64,000 nucleotides of DNA from Gari tellinella (GCA_922989275.2 OV277866.1:75180328-75244327), one strand, 5' to 3'. Shown: positions 45,311-58,829, counted from the stretch's first letter. Numbers and translations: made by a program. Notes: generated from the letters alone by a model not told the origin.

Positions 45311-45401
45311 CAGCCCGCTTCGGGCCTCCTTGCATTAAAGTGATCGACTAGTCAGCCCTAAAGTAGTTTACATCCAATGCAAAAAGACCTCCAGCGGGCT
45401 G
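45311..45401. mobile_element. 91-bp hairpin MITE with TA duplication
   Basis: The ends CAGCCCGCT and AGCGGGCTG are perfectly complementary. Inner words TTGCATT/AATGCAA also pair. TA flanks both sides (45309-45310, 45402-45403), as for Tc1/mariner-mobilised MITEs. Confidence 0.65.
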
Positions 45402-45553
45402 TACTAATTGTATGTATTTATCCTAGGCCTAGGGACGTATAAACTTGAGTTGGCAAATTGGACAAATTGCTTTGTGATCAGTTGTATAGGGACTGCAAAT
45501 GCTTATATCGTTTTTGATACTTTAGATCTGTTTACATCATAATCGACGTCTAC

Positions 45554-47010
45554 TTACATTATGTTGATACTTTAAACCAGGAACTCGTGAATACCAAAGC
45601 TTATACATCAACCACTTTAACGGAACGTAATGTAGTATCTGATCATCTTGAAACATGTGTAGAATTAAAAGCTGAAGTCAACATTACATGTCACAAACTT
45701 CCAACAATGTACTGGATACAAAACACCATATAAGTCCCGTTTTATTGCTAATTCAAGAGCATGTACTACTACTAAGCCTTCCAAACTTTTGACCTCGTCT
45801 TTAATTAAAATCAAAGAACATGTTCAAAGGTATTGTGACAAGACATACGAAAATTCTGGACTTAATCTGTTTTGGTCTATCAAAAACTCGAATGAAATTT
45901 TAACGAAGCTAGAACAGAGAATATACCAAGCTTGCAATATAAGTACGTATGACTTTTCAACACTATATACTACCTTACCACATAATTTAATTAAAGCTAA
46001 ACTTATACAACTTATTGAAAAGACTTTTGCCAGAGAAAGGAAATTATTTCTGGCGTGTAATACTGATCGTGCATTTTTTACAAATGGCACGGTTAAGCAT
46101 TACACTATGTGGACTTGCACCGATGTCTGTAAATCACTATCATTTCTTTTGGATAATATTTATGTACGTTTTGGGAATACCATATACCGCCAAGTGATTG
46201 GTATCCCTATGGGTACAAACTGTGCGCCCCTTGTCGCAGACCTATTTTTGTACTGTTATGAGAGGGACTTTATGCTAAGTCTAAAACCTGATACACAGGC
46301 AGATATGATCGAAGCCTTTAACAATACATCGCGCTATCTAGATAATATTTTTAATGTAGACAACCCATTGTTTGATACGTTGTTTCCTTTTATTTACCCA
46401 AAAGAACTACGCCTTAATAAAACAAACGAGTCAAATTTGTCGGCACCATTTTTTTGATTTGGATCTTTTAATAAATAACGGAATTGTTTCTTCTAAGATT
46501 TACGATAAACGAGATGATTTTGATTTTAGTATTGTAAATATTCCTCATCTAGATGTCGATGTTCCCCGTTCTACATCTTACAGGATTTATATTTCACAAC
46601 TTATTCGTTTTGCTAGGGCCTGTACTTCTGTTCAGGACTTCTATATTCGTAATAAAACTATTACTGAAAAGCTTCTTAAACAGGGATACAGATTTCATAA
46701 ACTTCGTAAAACATTTTCTAAATTCTTTCATAGAAGTCGTCCTCTTATTAACAAGTATAAATGTAACTTAAAGTCTTTTCTGCGGCAAGGTATTTCACAT
46801 CCGGAGTTTTATGGTGATGTGATTTACAGACTTCGTAAGATTCTTGGACATATTCATTTTCAAAACCTGTTTGTGAAACGTATTAGATTTTTCCTCAAAA
46901 AAGATTATGATCCAACTATATTGCTGCGCACTTCACGTTTGGTTATCGATCAATCTACAATTGATAACTATGCTTTCCTCTTTAGTTGTGCGACGACAGA
47001 CAGGGCTTAG
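45554..47010 (+). pseudogene. PLE reverse transcriptase, copy E, frameshifted
   Basis: A deletion of about 11 nt near 45720 removes part of the PKLHKTPY block. A long frame from 45789 contains ACNISTYDFSTLYTTLP, GIPMGTNCAPLVADLF and RYLDNIF. The catalytic second Asp is therefore Asn here. Extra T residues near 46450 shift the frame; the C-terminus then runs to TAG 47008-47010. The codon that is TGA in copy C at 31851 is TGC here. Non-functional. Confidence 0.85.
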
Positions 47011-47065
47011 CACTACATCTCTCAAGCCGTCCTTAACCGGGAGAGATATGTCAGATTTTCGTGCT
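47009..47065 (+). promoter_or_regulatory. SECIS remnant, PLE copy E (AUGA deleted)
   Basis: Relative to copy A, the segment UGAUGAUGU of the 5' arm is deleted, removing the SECIS quartet. The apical CCG/CGG part and the 3' arm remain. Confidence 0.55.
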
Positions 47066-47640
47066 TTATTTTTTCTCTCCCTCTCTGTCGTACTCTGAAC
47101 CCTTCCATGTCTTACTGTTACTCGTAACTACAGACTAGTCACTTGAGTACAATTTGACCGTTGTCATAGTGGGTTCTTTTTAACACGGGCTTGAATGTTT
47201 TATTATTTCCCGTGTTACTAATAATCTTGTCTTAGAATTTTGTTAGATGTTTTACATATATTTACTTACTGTGTTGGCGGTGTTTTTATTGTAAGGTTGT
47301 GGAATAGGGTGTATATTTTATGTACACTGTTCGTCTTAATAGGTAAATATAGGAGATAAGAGTGAGGTTGGGCGCCCCTAAACCCAGGTTTAAACCCCCC
47401 AGTGGTAGTTAATGGTTAATAATGAATTATTGATTGCTGCTGACCGTGCCAAGGCGGGCTCCTATATTCACTTTGCTTTATGTTTGTCTTGCGTGTTGTT
47501 TTCTATTTAGTGTGTAGATGAAGTAATGAGATTGTGCGTGTGTGTGTGTGTTTGTTATGGTATGACTGTGTGTGTGTTCTGCTTGAGAGGTGGGTGTATT
47601 GTTTGTGTTGCGTTTCCTGCTTGAGTCTTTCGTATTTATT

Positions 47641-50600
47641 TAATGTCAGTTCACATACCAATTTTTAGAGGTTTTGTGTTTATGAAGAACCTGTTAAGAA
47701 TTATACTGCGAGGCAATTTTAACAGCAATGTTCGAAATAGTAACTGGACGACAAAGCATTCGTCACGTTGTATAATAGTATTTGCCTGCTAAATGTAAAT
47801 AGAACAACTCTGATAATGATTGGCTGCTAAGTAACGTAACTCGGCGTTCGACAAAGACCAAAACTATTGACATTTAAGGGACATTAACATCATTGTGACC
47901 GGAAAAAGCTTGGAGCCTATGATCTTGTAGATGGTTAAGGATTGGTATCATCTGAGACTTTTTTTATATGAATGACAATAATGTTCCATTCGATCAAGCA
48001 GCGTGTAAGTAGACTTGTGAATAAACAAATTACATAAGAAGCTCCTAACCATTGATAAATGTTTATTGTCTTAAATTTCCCGAGGGTCATGCAACTTTAT
48101 GTAATTATAACAAATCAGATTACGCAGAATGCCTCTAGTATATTGCTCGCAAAGTATGATTAACAAAAATTACAGGGGAAAGATGAAAACACATCATAAT
48201 CAATTCGTCCACATTAAAACAATATTGTACATTGCCAACCGTTAGAGACATATCAGACACAGAGGTATTCGGTCTCTATGTTCCATATATTTGACACTCT
48301 GTTTAAAATAAATGCATAACCAATTATCAGTAAGCTGACATGCTTCTTCATAGTAATGACCAGTAAACATTTATTTATATTGTACGGGATTTCAACTACT
48401 TTATCCGGATCAGAAATGTCTGCAAGTATGGGGCTATAATATTTATTCTTTAACAAGCGTCACTATGGTCCTGTATCGTTCACCTGGTACTTAACATGAC
48501 CCACTTTTAAACATCGTATATATTTTAGTTAGGCAAACTTCATTAAGATCAAATGAGAAATGTAGCTTATACAATGTCAACAATGCATTTTCATGAGTTG
48601 GCCAAGTGGCCTAGTTTTGGACCCGACATGATTCATAATCAAACTTGAACTAGAGTTTATCAAGACAAACATTGTCGTTTAGTTTCATGAAGATCGAGTG
48701 AAATGTGTAAAGCCGCTAGAGTGTAAATAGACAATTGTAGATTGACGAACTTCGTGCCAGGTAAACTAAAAAAACGAAACGAGTCAAAGTAGTGTAATAG
48801 GTATACTGTTATATGCATGAAAAACATTCAAAATAATTAAACTTATAATCTAAAAGTTAAGTTATCTGAAACAAAATACCCTGCATTCATCTTTTTATCT
48901 CTTCCTGATGATCATTTTCGAAGATAACTCTATTGATTATTTTAAAACTATTCTGACCTTCGGATCGATCATCCACTATTATATTAAAGTTTTAAAATTA
49001 ATGATTTGGTTGTAACCCAGAAGTAATGTTACATTGTTTTATTGAATATAGTATGAGGCTTGAAAGTAGTGTTTATCAGTTGTTAGAGTGCTATGTATTT
49101 TTCAGATTTAACAAGTTCCAAAATCTAACGTTCACATAGTTATTTTGTGCTAAATGATTTGATAAATAATATTCGTTCCATGGTTTGCTAGGGCCTAATA
49201 TACCACCATTTGGAGTTCTGACGCGAAGCAAATTAACCACGAGGGCCGAAGGGTATATGAGGCCAATTCAACCATGGCAGAACATTAATTCGGTTCTGTC
49301 ATTACAAACAAGGATCTATCCGGGTTAAACAAGTTAGACATCCAATTACATGGAATAAATTAGTCATTACTTAAAATTTTCAACTACTTAGCAAACAATA
49401 AGCAAAACGTTTTAGATTTTTCAAATATTTATTTTAATCAAGCGTTCTTAAAATAAAATCTACATTAGGGTGGACACAAGAACAACCGTTGGAACCGGGC
49501 TTTTTTCAAACCGGTGTATATTATACTAGCTATATCACGTTAAATGTGTTATTTGTTTATAGAAACGAATTCACGTTTCATGTTTGAATCAGTTTTCCCC
49601 TATGGTTATTATCATTATTTTGATTTATTTGTATCTTTAACTACATGCATTATAACCTGGTTTATCCGACATCTGGCCCAGTGCTTATAAAGTGTTTGAA
49701 TTGAGTCTGTGTTCATTCTCAAGCATTTGATTGGTCAGATTTGAATCATTCAAAACTCAACTCAAAAGCTTTATAAGCATGGACTCTGGTTCAGTCGGAA
49801 ACCTGCTTCATCCGAAAATAATGTTCAGACTCAAATATCGAATGGCTTACAGTCAAACTGTGCTATGTCTAAAACTTTTATGTCGAGCTAAACCGTATTT
49901 CGTTTGATGACTTTCTATATATACCGACACTTCAAATTTTAAACATGACAAAGGCCAGCTTTAACTTTGAAATATATTCAATTAAATCCACATTTAAATA
50001 CAAAACTATGGCTGTTTTTTAGAAATTCTTTAATCGGTACACTGCTTTATCAGATATTATTAGTTGGTATCGAAATATGTCGGATAAGGCAGGTTACACT
50101 GTACGTAACTGTATTTAATTATCTGCACATAACTAACGTTTCACTCTCATTTGAAACAATAATGTGTTTGATTGATCCTAGAAAAATAACTTAGTGCTTG
50201 GACAATTTTTGCGAATTTCGCAAAAATTTAAATCATGCAGCTTACATTTACGGGCTAGACAAAATACCGGTATACGGGTTTTTTAGAAGCTGAAGATTAG
50301 TTTGATAAGCAAGAGACGATCATTAATTTTATCTCGAAAATAGAAGAAAATCTTATAGATGAGATTTGTCTGGAAGCGAATATCCAATATAGCCACTGAA
50401 AGGCGATGTTGTCCAATGTAGATTTGAAATCACATCATGTAGTTAGTTCATTCCGGCTGAAATAATAGAAAATTGGCTTATTCTAATCAATACGAACATT
50501 TAACAGGTCTCAAAATCAAAGCACTTTTAGTAAGAACTAACATGTACATAAATATTATACCGAATCCGTTACAGTAAGAAATCATTCTGGCTCAACGTAG

Positions 50601-51019
50601 TAATTCGTGGTATAATTTGGACCCTACCCTGCTTTATTGTTTTTGCTGAACATAACATATCTGTTAGAGTGTTTCAGGTCAGAATAGTTTTACAGAAACA
50701 AGACATTTGTGTGATGCATATACATATACTATAAACTTTAACAAACTATTACCGTTACCAATAGATCAATAGATCATTAGAATGCAATTAATCCTTACGT
50801 GTGTAGCTTGTTTTGTCTGGATATTTGCTATGTACCTGATTTTCCGAATAATGATACCAAAAGGAAAAAACTATAGCGTGATAAGAATACGGATTTGTTT
50901 CAAACAATATTAACCCTTAGCCCGCCAAATAAATTGTCGTCTGCTATATTTCTTGTCTGCTTCAACTTTCAAAGTGCTTCAAAGTTGCTCAAAATTGCTG
51001 AAAATGTTGTCCGAGTGTG
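47641..51019. other. Non-coding region
   Basis: No gene recognised in either strand. A decayed palindrome-like word cluster (GGACCCGACATGATTCATAA) occurs near 48618-48650. Confidence 0.5.
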
Positions 51020-51082
51020 AAACAGCTTGGATCCGGATGAGACGCCGAGTTACTCGGCGTCTCATCCGGATCCAAGCTGTTT
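51020..51082. repeat. Perfect 63-nt palindrome, best copy of the dispersed palindromic family
   Basis: Two 31-bp arms with no mismatch surround a single T at 51051. The left arm reads AAACAGCTTGGATCCGGATG then AGACGCCGAGT; the right arm is its exact reverse complement. The absence of any mismatch contrasts with the decayed copies elsewhere. Confidence 0.95.
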
Positions 51083-54000
51083 GCATATGGAGCTATAATC
51101 GTGAAAGGCAGGCTAAGGGTAATGAAAAACGGAGACTTTGCTCTTCATTGTTGTATGTCCGTGAATTATCCTTATGCCATTCGTAACAAACAAGCCATAT
51201 GATCGTATAACCTTATTGTAATTACTATGTACAAGTATAGGTTATCATGATATCTACCGTACTTGTCTATCGTATGAATCACAGTTAATCCTGAAACTAC
51301 TTAGCAACCATGCCCTTTAACTGATATTAGAGATGTATTTGGATTCATAAATTGAATCACCTTCAAATTGTATCAGATATTATTTCCTTAACACATGTAC
51401 TTAAAAGCGTTGCTATCATTTTTTTCACTTTTATATTAGTAAAAACCACAGCAGTTTACTACTACAACAGGACACGTATTTACGTCACGTATGAACGGTG
51501 TACCTGTGAAGAGTACGTTTGTTCAATACAAAATTATAAGACCCTGATCTGTGGAAGTATTAATTATAACAACCCTATTTCACGGGGTCGACCGTTCCAC
51601 GGGTTCCTATGTCTTAACATGTTCATGTTTGTATGTTATATGTATTTAATAGGTGTCATATATTTATGTAGACGCGAGTATATTGCTAAGTAGTCAATAT
51701 AATTAGTTATTATTTAATAACGAGGCACACTTTAAAATAACTATTACGTATTATGTTATGTAACTGAGCGTTTGTATCATTTTTAAGGTATGACACTTGT
51801 TAGTTGAATTATCTTATCAATGACCTATCAATGGACTAAGTTGAGTTACAAACAATTTTACAACAATATTACGATTACACAACAGCTGATAAGTATCCTG
51901 ACTGTCTTAATAAAAACTGGCACACCTGTTGAGAGAATTTATGAACTAGACCGTATTAAAACTGTTAAAATTAAAACGACATGTTTAGGCTTTGAAAAGG
52001 TTAACCCATTACTTTATACAAACTCCTTGTTTGGCCATAGAATCATTTGAAACTTACGAAATCTGTTTTACTGTATATAATCATGAATATGTACCCTAAA
52101 CCTATTTTCTAAAGAGCAGAAAAGGGTAGCCTAAAACAGGTAACAATAAAACCTATTATAAAATAAAATGCACCTCAAGGCCAGATTTAAGTGAATATTG
52201 TTTTCAAAACAAAAATAGTAAAGGGAATATATATATAGTTTGTATGAATGCCCAGTTAATATTCGGTCAGTTCAATTTCTTTCCATGTTGTAATTGTCGT
52301 TTTCCCACGAATTGTATTAACAAATGTTTATTTTACTAGCACAATGCCTGCTTAGACTGTATTACATCCCTCAGATTAGTATTTTATAAGTATAGTTCAG
52401 TGAAATTCATTATTTAAAAAAAACAATTAAAACGGAATTTGTGCTCTAAAACAATTACATTGCACTTTAACTGCAAACCGTGCGACAATGATCTAAACCG
52501 TGTGACACTTGTATTGGTATCGGTTATGTTATCACAAAGACCAATAACGAAAGATTTAAGTTTATAAGAGTTTTTCTTCACACACAAACTGACAGTCGTC
52601 GGTATAGGGGTCGTTTAGAACGGAAATGTATTCGAAAAAGACATTTCAAAAAGATGATCAATATGAATGAGTTCTAGACGCATTTGCTGTCTTGGTTTGG
52701 TGTTTGAGACTCACATACACCCTTTATATAGGTTATTTTAAATAAGTTTATCGAATGGAAAGAACACTGTTTCGAAAAGCGAGCTTACCTTTCGAAAACA
52801 AGGAGTAAAAAATGAACTACACTTGAACTTCTTGTTTGATACTAGATCGTTTTCCAATAAAAACACCATTGAGAGGTTATCTTACTTCACAGGTTTATGT
52901 TGTTATACCATACGTTCCCGACTTACTTCAAATATACTAAATGAAAGGATGTCGGCATTTAAAGGGCAAGAACTGTTCGTAAAACATTATGCAAGACTAT
53001 AGATGTTAATTTTAAACAACAGCTGAACACGCGCGTCTTTCTGCTGGTGTAATTATTTAGTTAAATCTGATATATCGACAAAACGGCCATGAAGCATTGA
53101 CACAGATGCAATAAATAATGACTAGCCATATCACGTTGATCAACGTTCAATAAGGTCAAGGGAAACAGTTATGGTCTGCAAACTTAGTTCATGACTCCTA
53201 TGGAAACTTTCAGAACACAAAAGTATTCAGGAGACTTAGTTGAAACATTTTGCAAACACTGAGGTTTGGTATAATCGTAATCGTTCTATACAGTGTGAAT
53301 TATCTTGAACACACAGTTTGCACTGTGTGTAATAGTATCCAAGGGATATAACTCGCTCCCAAAATGACGAATTATCAAGCTAGATAGGCGAAATTAAGGA
53401 CAAATATTGTCGTTAAGTCCTAGTATTCAATAAGTGTCATTACTATCGTTATAATCAACAAAGCATGGGTTTAAAATGGACTGATTTTTATTTACAAACT
53501 TTTTAGAAGTTTGAGGCTCAGCTGGACCCAATACTTGTATTGCTAAACAATTCAACCGATCTATTTAGTTCGTATTCTACATAAATGGTAAAACAACCAT
53601 AGAAAACATGTCTTGAACCGACAAAGGCGTCATTGGGCTGAATACGATTTTTCTTGCAAAATAAAGTCGCTAGTTAATTGAAACCAAACACAATTGCTAT
53701 ATTATAACACTAAAAGATAAGAGTTTTCTCGGTAAAAAAGGAAATATATTAATTGTTTATTTTTATCTGACTTGCAAAGGTTACCGCCTTGATTAAAATG
53801 ACGGTGTTATTTTTCCCACTGGATATGCATGTATTCAACATTTCTTAACATTATCCATGTCGTGACTTTAAAGTAAATAAAGGATAGGTTTAACAACGCG
53901 GCTATAACAATAACGATGAATTAATTGAACTGAATTCTATTTACTACATAAGGGTCAGTGTCAAACAGTTTGAAGGTTATCGGTACATTGGATCCGTTGC

Positions 54001-54138
54001 TATCTTGAACATTAATATGCTCTACATCGTTCGACACAAAATGTACATAAACCAACAGAATATGATTTGTATGAACGATGCATCAATGTCTATTGATTTA
54101 AATTCATAGTATAAAATTCAGTCGACAAACGTCATCTT
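51083..54138. other. Non-coding region
   Basis: Open stretches at 51352-51693 (hydrophobic) and 51820-52050 have no recognisable domain and low-complexity AT-rich codons; not called as genes. Confidence 0.5.
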
Positions 54139-54195
54139 TAATGGCAAACAGACTGACACGCAGAGAGTTGCTTGGCGTCAAAGTTTGCCATTATA
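54139..54195. repeat. Decayed palindromic-family copy
   Basis: ATGGCAAACAGACTGACACG pairs at its outer end with GTTTGCCAT (TGGCAAAC/GTTTGCCA exact); the middle has GAGTTGCTTGGCGTC in place of the usual core. Confidence 0.55.
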
Positions 54196-54642
54196 ATGTG
54201 TTGAATACATCGTATTTCCAGGGAGAAAGCTTAAACCATCAAAAACGTTGATAGTCAAGCAGTAGGCATTTCGAAACACACTAAAATGCTACAATGGGTT
54301 CAAAACAAGTTGTATCATGTCCTAGCGCCGAATTCACTTGATGTCTGATCAGAACCAACAATGTTTGTATAGACGCGTGTATCTAGGTCAGAGCAATAAA
54401 TCCATTGCAGAAACTTTGCAGTTTGATGTGGTACCGGGATGGCCAATAGCGCTTTGTGAAATTGTTGAGCCTACCGTCATTGCGCACTACTTGCAAAACT
54501 TTACCCTTTCGACGCCATGTTTTTGAGATTTCAACCCTTTCGCCGCTTTATTCTCGTCTGCTTCAGTAGTGATGTGTGCAAGGACACTTCAAATTTAGAT
54601 TTAATGTTGTTTGACTTAAGCAATATATATAAAAGCGTAAAA

Positions 54643-54682
54643 CAGTTTGATTCCTGATCAGACGCCCCGTGACGCGGCGAAT
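54643..54682. repeat. Partial palindromic-family copy
   Basis: AACAGTTTGATTCCTGATCA then GACGCCCCGTGACGCGGCG: left arm and core present, right arm missing. Confidence 0.65.
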
Positions 54683-55089
54683 GAATTAGGTCAACACTGT
54701 GTACAAAGTCGATTTCGTGCGACGAAGGCGCCGAATGTGTTAATTTTGTATCAAAGCTTATTTCAGTCAATTGAGTAGATGAAGTTGTACTTCACACATC
54801 AACATTTTAGTTTATAGACCCGCAAGCAAGATTTTCATCAATTGAGTCGCTACAGAATGACAACTAGCGCCTTTAAAGCCTTACAGAATATAAAACAGGA
54901 AACAATGTTAATTCCAAGAGTCGGTTCTAATTTTAAGTTTATATATAATAACCGTAGTTCTGTACACAACAATGTAAAATATGACACTTCAGAAAATTAA
55001 AAAAAAGTTCTACTTTTTATTTAAATGTGCTTGTGTTTGCTTCAAACAAGACAGATGAACATCCTCTTCTCTATACCTTCGCGTTCATT

Positions 55090-55255
55090 ATAGGAATAAA
55101 CAACATATTTTTGACGTTCATGACGGTATGACTACATTAGCTTCGCAGGGGGTAAATTCCGTAAACGCCCGAAGGGCGTTTTCGATAAATTTACCCCCCG
55201 AAGCTAATGTAGTCATACCGTCATGAGCGGCAAAGAGATGTTATTTATTCCTTAT
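55090..55255. repeat. 166-nt near-perfect hairpin (MITE-like)
   Basis: The left arm contains TATAGGAATAAACAACAT, CATGACGGTATGACTACATT, AGCTTCG, GGGGGTAAATT and AAACGCCC. The right arm returns GGGCGTTT, AATTTACCCCC, CGAAGCTAATGTAGTC, ATACCGTCATG, ATGTTATTTATTCCTTATA. The centre is GAA at about 55171-55173. The outer 30 bp are less perfect than the inner 50. No coding capacity. Confidence 0.85.
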
Positions 55256-58243
55256 ATTTATATTTATATTTTCTGTCTTGTCAATTTAATGTGTTTATTG
55301 GCCAGATTTGTTTTTCTGTATAAGAATTTATCATATACCGGTCAAAGAGGGTTGATAGATGTAATGTCGATGTAATAGCCATTCCAGTTTCTAAATATGG
55401 TGAGAAAGTAGTCCCAAATACATGTACTGTAACTGTATTAAAAATTCAGGATTTTGTCCAGTAAACTTTCTCTCTGTGAATGGAAATGACTTACAAGGCA
55501 AACAAATAACAGTGCAACTTGAATATCTATTGCCAAAGCACATTCTAAAATTACAGGTCGCGGTTGTTTTCTTAACCCATTTACACACATAGCAACGCGA
55601 TGGCAACGACCTTTGGGTCTGTATCTCTCCGCTAGTGTCATATTACCGTCGACCAATGGGAGCTTAGTGTTAAGTGCCCGATGTAGTCTATCTGAAGAAG
55701 TCCACGGATAGCACGGGGGAAATCCGAACTGGTTAAATCCAGATTCGAAGTGTAAGTTCATCGGCAGATGACTGCATATTTTTTAATAGGATTACATAAG
55801 GACTTTACAGGTTGAATGTAAATATATATATATGATGTTCGGTCAGCGTTGATATAATGTGTTCACATAAAACTGAAATGGTAAAATAGACATTGCTATC
55901 AGTATTGTATCGAACGACATCTATCTGGAAAACTTGACATATTTCGTTTCTAACGTGTTTCTGATGAGTGATATTAAACAATTGCGTTGCTGTTGTCGAG
56001 TGTAAACGTTTATATACTGACCAGGCGTCCACGTATTTTGCATTCTTAATAATTAGATTATTTCCTATTGACTAATATTTACATGACTCAACAAAAATAC
56101 AACAACATTAAACAAAGGTTATCATATCAAACCTGTCACACGCAAACTGTGTTTCAATTTTAGCCAAGTCTTGATATCAGTCAAATCAGTAATACAACGG
56201 TTTAGTCATATGCGGACAAAAAAGAGGATTAAGTTCAAATTCTAGCTGGAGAGTAACAAAGAGCCAACTTTAACTGAAGTACAAAAAAGCTCCGCAAAAC
56301 TATGACACATTATCAAGGGATATTCATTTGCCCTGATATGCTATAGTAATAAAATGGGTTATGGTCCGATTCGACACCCAATAGTCAAGCTATCGCGATC
56401 CGCAAATTGAAAGTGACGCCAATAACAAAGCGCTTGATCGTCCAGGAAGAAAGATCTGAATGCCATCTAGTTAAGATCTTCCGTCATTTACGCAGACGGT
56501 CAATGTTGTATCACAATGAATGTCTGTTGGCACAATGAAATTGATGAAGCAATAAAATGCTTTTAAATTGAGACAATGTTCTTCAAATGAGCGTGGAACA
56601 ATCCTTTATTTTATTGCATTCCGCGTCTGTCAGAAGACACAATCAGTAAGAATAGATTGAAGAGAGCAATACCACGTAGCCTTTCAACCAACTGTGATCA
56701 CATGCTTAAGATCAATTAAATGTGTATTCGCTGTACTGTCAGCTCTCTAATACGAATAACTTCAGACTGCAGTAAATCATAACCTAATATAGATTATATT
56801 GATAAACAAATGGTTACTTAAAATTACTGAAGATAAAGATGAACGCTTCTTATGATGTTTTTAGTTTATGTTTAAGTGGGTATCTCTGCTTTCCTTTATA
56901 AATCTTAGTTTTCAGCATCTGGTTATCATGATCTTTGTATTTTGTTAATTGTCCGGTAGGAACGTTCAACTGATAGACTGTAAGAAAATAGTTCGATATA
57001 CTTATACATGTAGTATCAAAATTATGTACGTTTTGTGAAAATTCAATTAAAAAATGAATACACATGAAAACAACGATAAAAGTGTTCATTTAAAATAAAT
57101 AATGGTATATTATGACTTGGTTTAGACTGATATCATTTTTGTCATATAATGTAGGATTATACTACTACAGTTGTGTTTCAGGCAGGAATATGATATGTCA
57201 AGTGTTGCAAAAATAGCTAATGGTTAAACAAAAATATTTTTTAAACGAAAGAAATTGTTCAATATAGAAAAACTATTTATGCTTTACATTAGAATAGCTG
57301 TTCTATTTGACAAATATGTGTTTAATAAAAATGTATCTGAGCAATGAATTAACAAGAAATATTTTTCGAATCAGTATATTTTAAGGAACATAACTATTTG
57401 TATTGAAGAAATAAAATACTTTGGAACACAAGTTACATGCGAAACAATATTCAATCAATACTTTGACCAATTGGAGGCGAAGTCGTAAGCTCGGATTTCA
57501 TTGGACGTTAAATCATTAAGCTTCAGATCGTGCTGATAATATACCGTATTCACACGACGGTCGTGCGAATGTGGATTTTAATCGGCACGGCAGTCGTACA
57601 GATTAGAAAGCTAATTCATTCGCAGGACGGTTGTTCCTAAACTAGTGGTGCGGATTAGAAAACTTATCTGTCAGCTAATTACTTGTCTGTTAAAACGATC
57701 CTGGCCGGTGTGCTTGTTTATGAAACGGGCATAGAGCTGTATCCGTACGACCGTCGTGCAGAAAAACATTTTCCTAAGGTCAGTAGAAATCACGCTCAAA
57801 ATTCAAAAAGTATCCCCGAATGCTTATCATCGAATGCATTTTTACTACCGTTGCAAAATGTTAAAATATTGATTCAATAGACAACAATTGTTTATTCTTT
57901 TTCAATCACATATATATGTATAATAATAGATATTGATTCAATTCTTTTTTAATCTATAGAATAAATATATTTTTGTGAACAAATAATTTGTGAGATAGAT
58001 AATTATTTTTAATTGATTGAATAAACATTTTTTTTATAGAACTAAGAATCTATAATATTCAGATAGAACAACTATTTCTGTTATTGAATACAAATCTTTA
58101 AATGAATTAGTGATTTCTTTTTGCAACACTTTACATACAATACAGGGCTGACATTTCATCAGATTTTCCGAAATCTTAGGAATGATTTTCTAGCAGATAA
58201 CAGCTGCCAGTAGGCTGGAAGTAAACAGAAAGCGACTTAACAC
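55256..58243. other. Non-coding region
   Basis: No gene recognised. A possible small MITE spans about 57551-57760: CACGACGGTCGT at 57553-57564 is inverted as ACGACCGTCGTG at 57747-57758, but the word is itself nearly palindromic. Confidence 0.45.
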
Positions 58244-58829
58244 CCCGGTCACACAGAGCCATCGGTGATAGATCGGTTGTTTTTTTTCGCAAAACTAGGG
58301 AGGGGACCGATGACAAGCAATTTTCTACCGACATCACCTATTGGCCACCTGTTTTCCACCTATCAATCGCTATTGGGTAAAGATGAGTTTCGTCGGCGAA
58401 AAATCACCGATTGGGATTTTTAAACGTGCTTAAAATTCTCGATCGGTGAAAATATTTTACAAATAACCGATTGACAACCTGTCTACTACCGATATCACCG
58501 ACGAGTCACCGATAAACCACCGATAAATTACCGATGAACTGATACTTACCACCGATGAAAAGAGATGAGAATTAAAACGCACGATCTCGTCGGTTTTCAT
58601 CGGTTGTTAATGGCAGTTCAATCGGTGATCAGTTGGTGATCAATCGGTTGCCGCCAGCATTTCATCGGTGTTTTATCGGTATTCGTCGATTATTGATAGG
58701 TTGTTGGGCGCTTTTAATCGGTGGCCCATAGGAGTTCATGAGTTGCCAATCGGTGGCCAATCGGAGGCGGGATGGCGTTTCACCGATTGAACAATTATTT
58801 ATCACCGATACCCGGTCACACAGAAAGCC
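58244..58829. mobile_element. ACCGAT/ATCGGT foldback repeat flanked by a 17-bp direct repeat
   Basis: The left half is dense in CACCGAT on the plus strand, the right half in ATCGGTG, inverting near 58565. Inner ends are ATCGGTGATAGAT (58259) and, inverted, ATCGGTGATAAAT. Both ends are bordered by a direct CCCGGTCACACAGA-AGCC (58244-58260, 58811-58829), too long for a usual target duplication. No frame inside. Confidence 0.65.

Larger units (their letters stand above)
45554..47640 (+). mobile_element. PLE copy E, 5'-truncated
   Basis: It begins at TTACATTATGTTGATACTTT (just after the second TGA position), covers the reverse transcriptase and 3' region, and ends TTTCGTATTTATT at 47640. More decayed than C and D; the (TG)n tract is short (about 47536-47551). 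Confidence 0.9.

Noticed and set aside
51352..51693. Hydrophobic 113-codon open frame that could be a membrane protein
   Set aside because: Starts at a non-ATG codon, AT-rich chance hydrophobicity, no family resemblance.
57551..57760. MITE with CACGACGGTCGT inverted ends
   Set aside because: The word is nearly self-palindromic, so inversion is not informative; no clear duplication.
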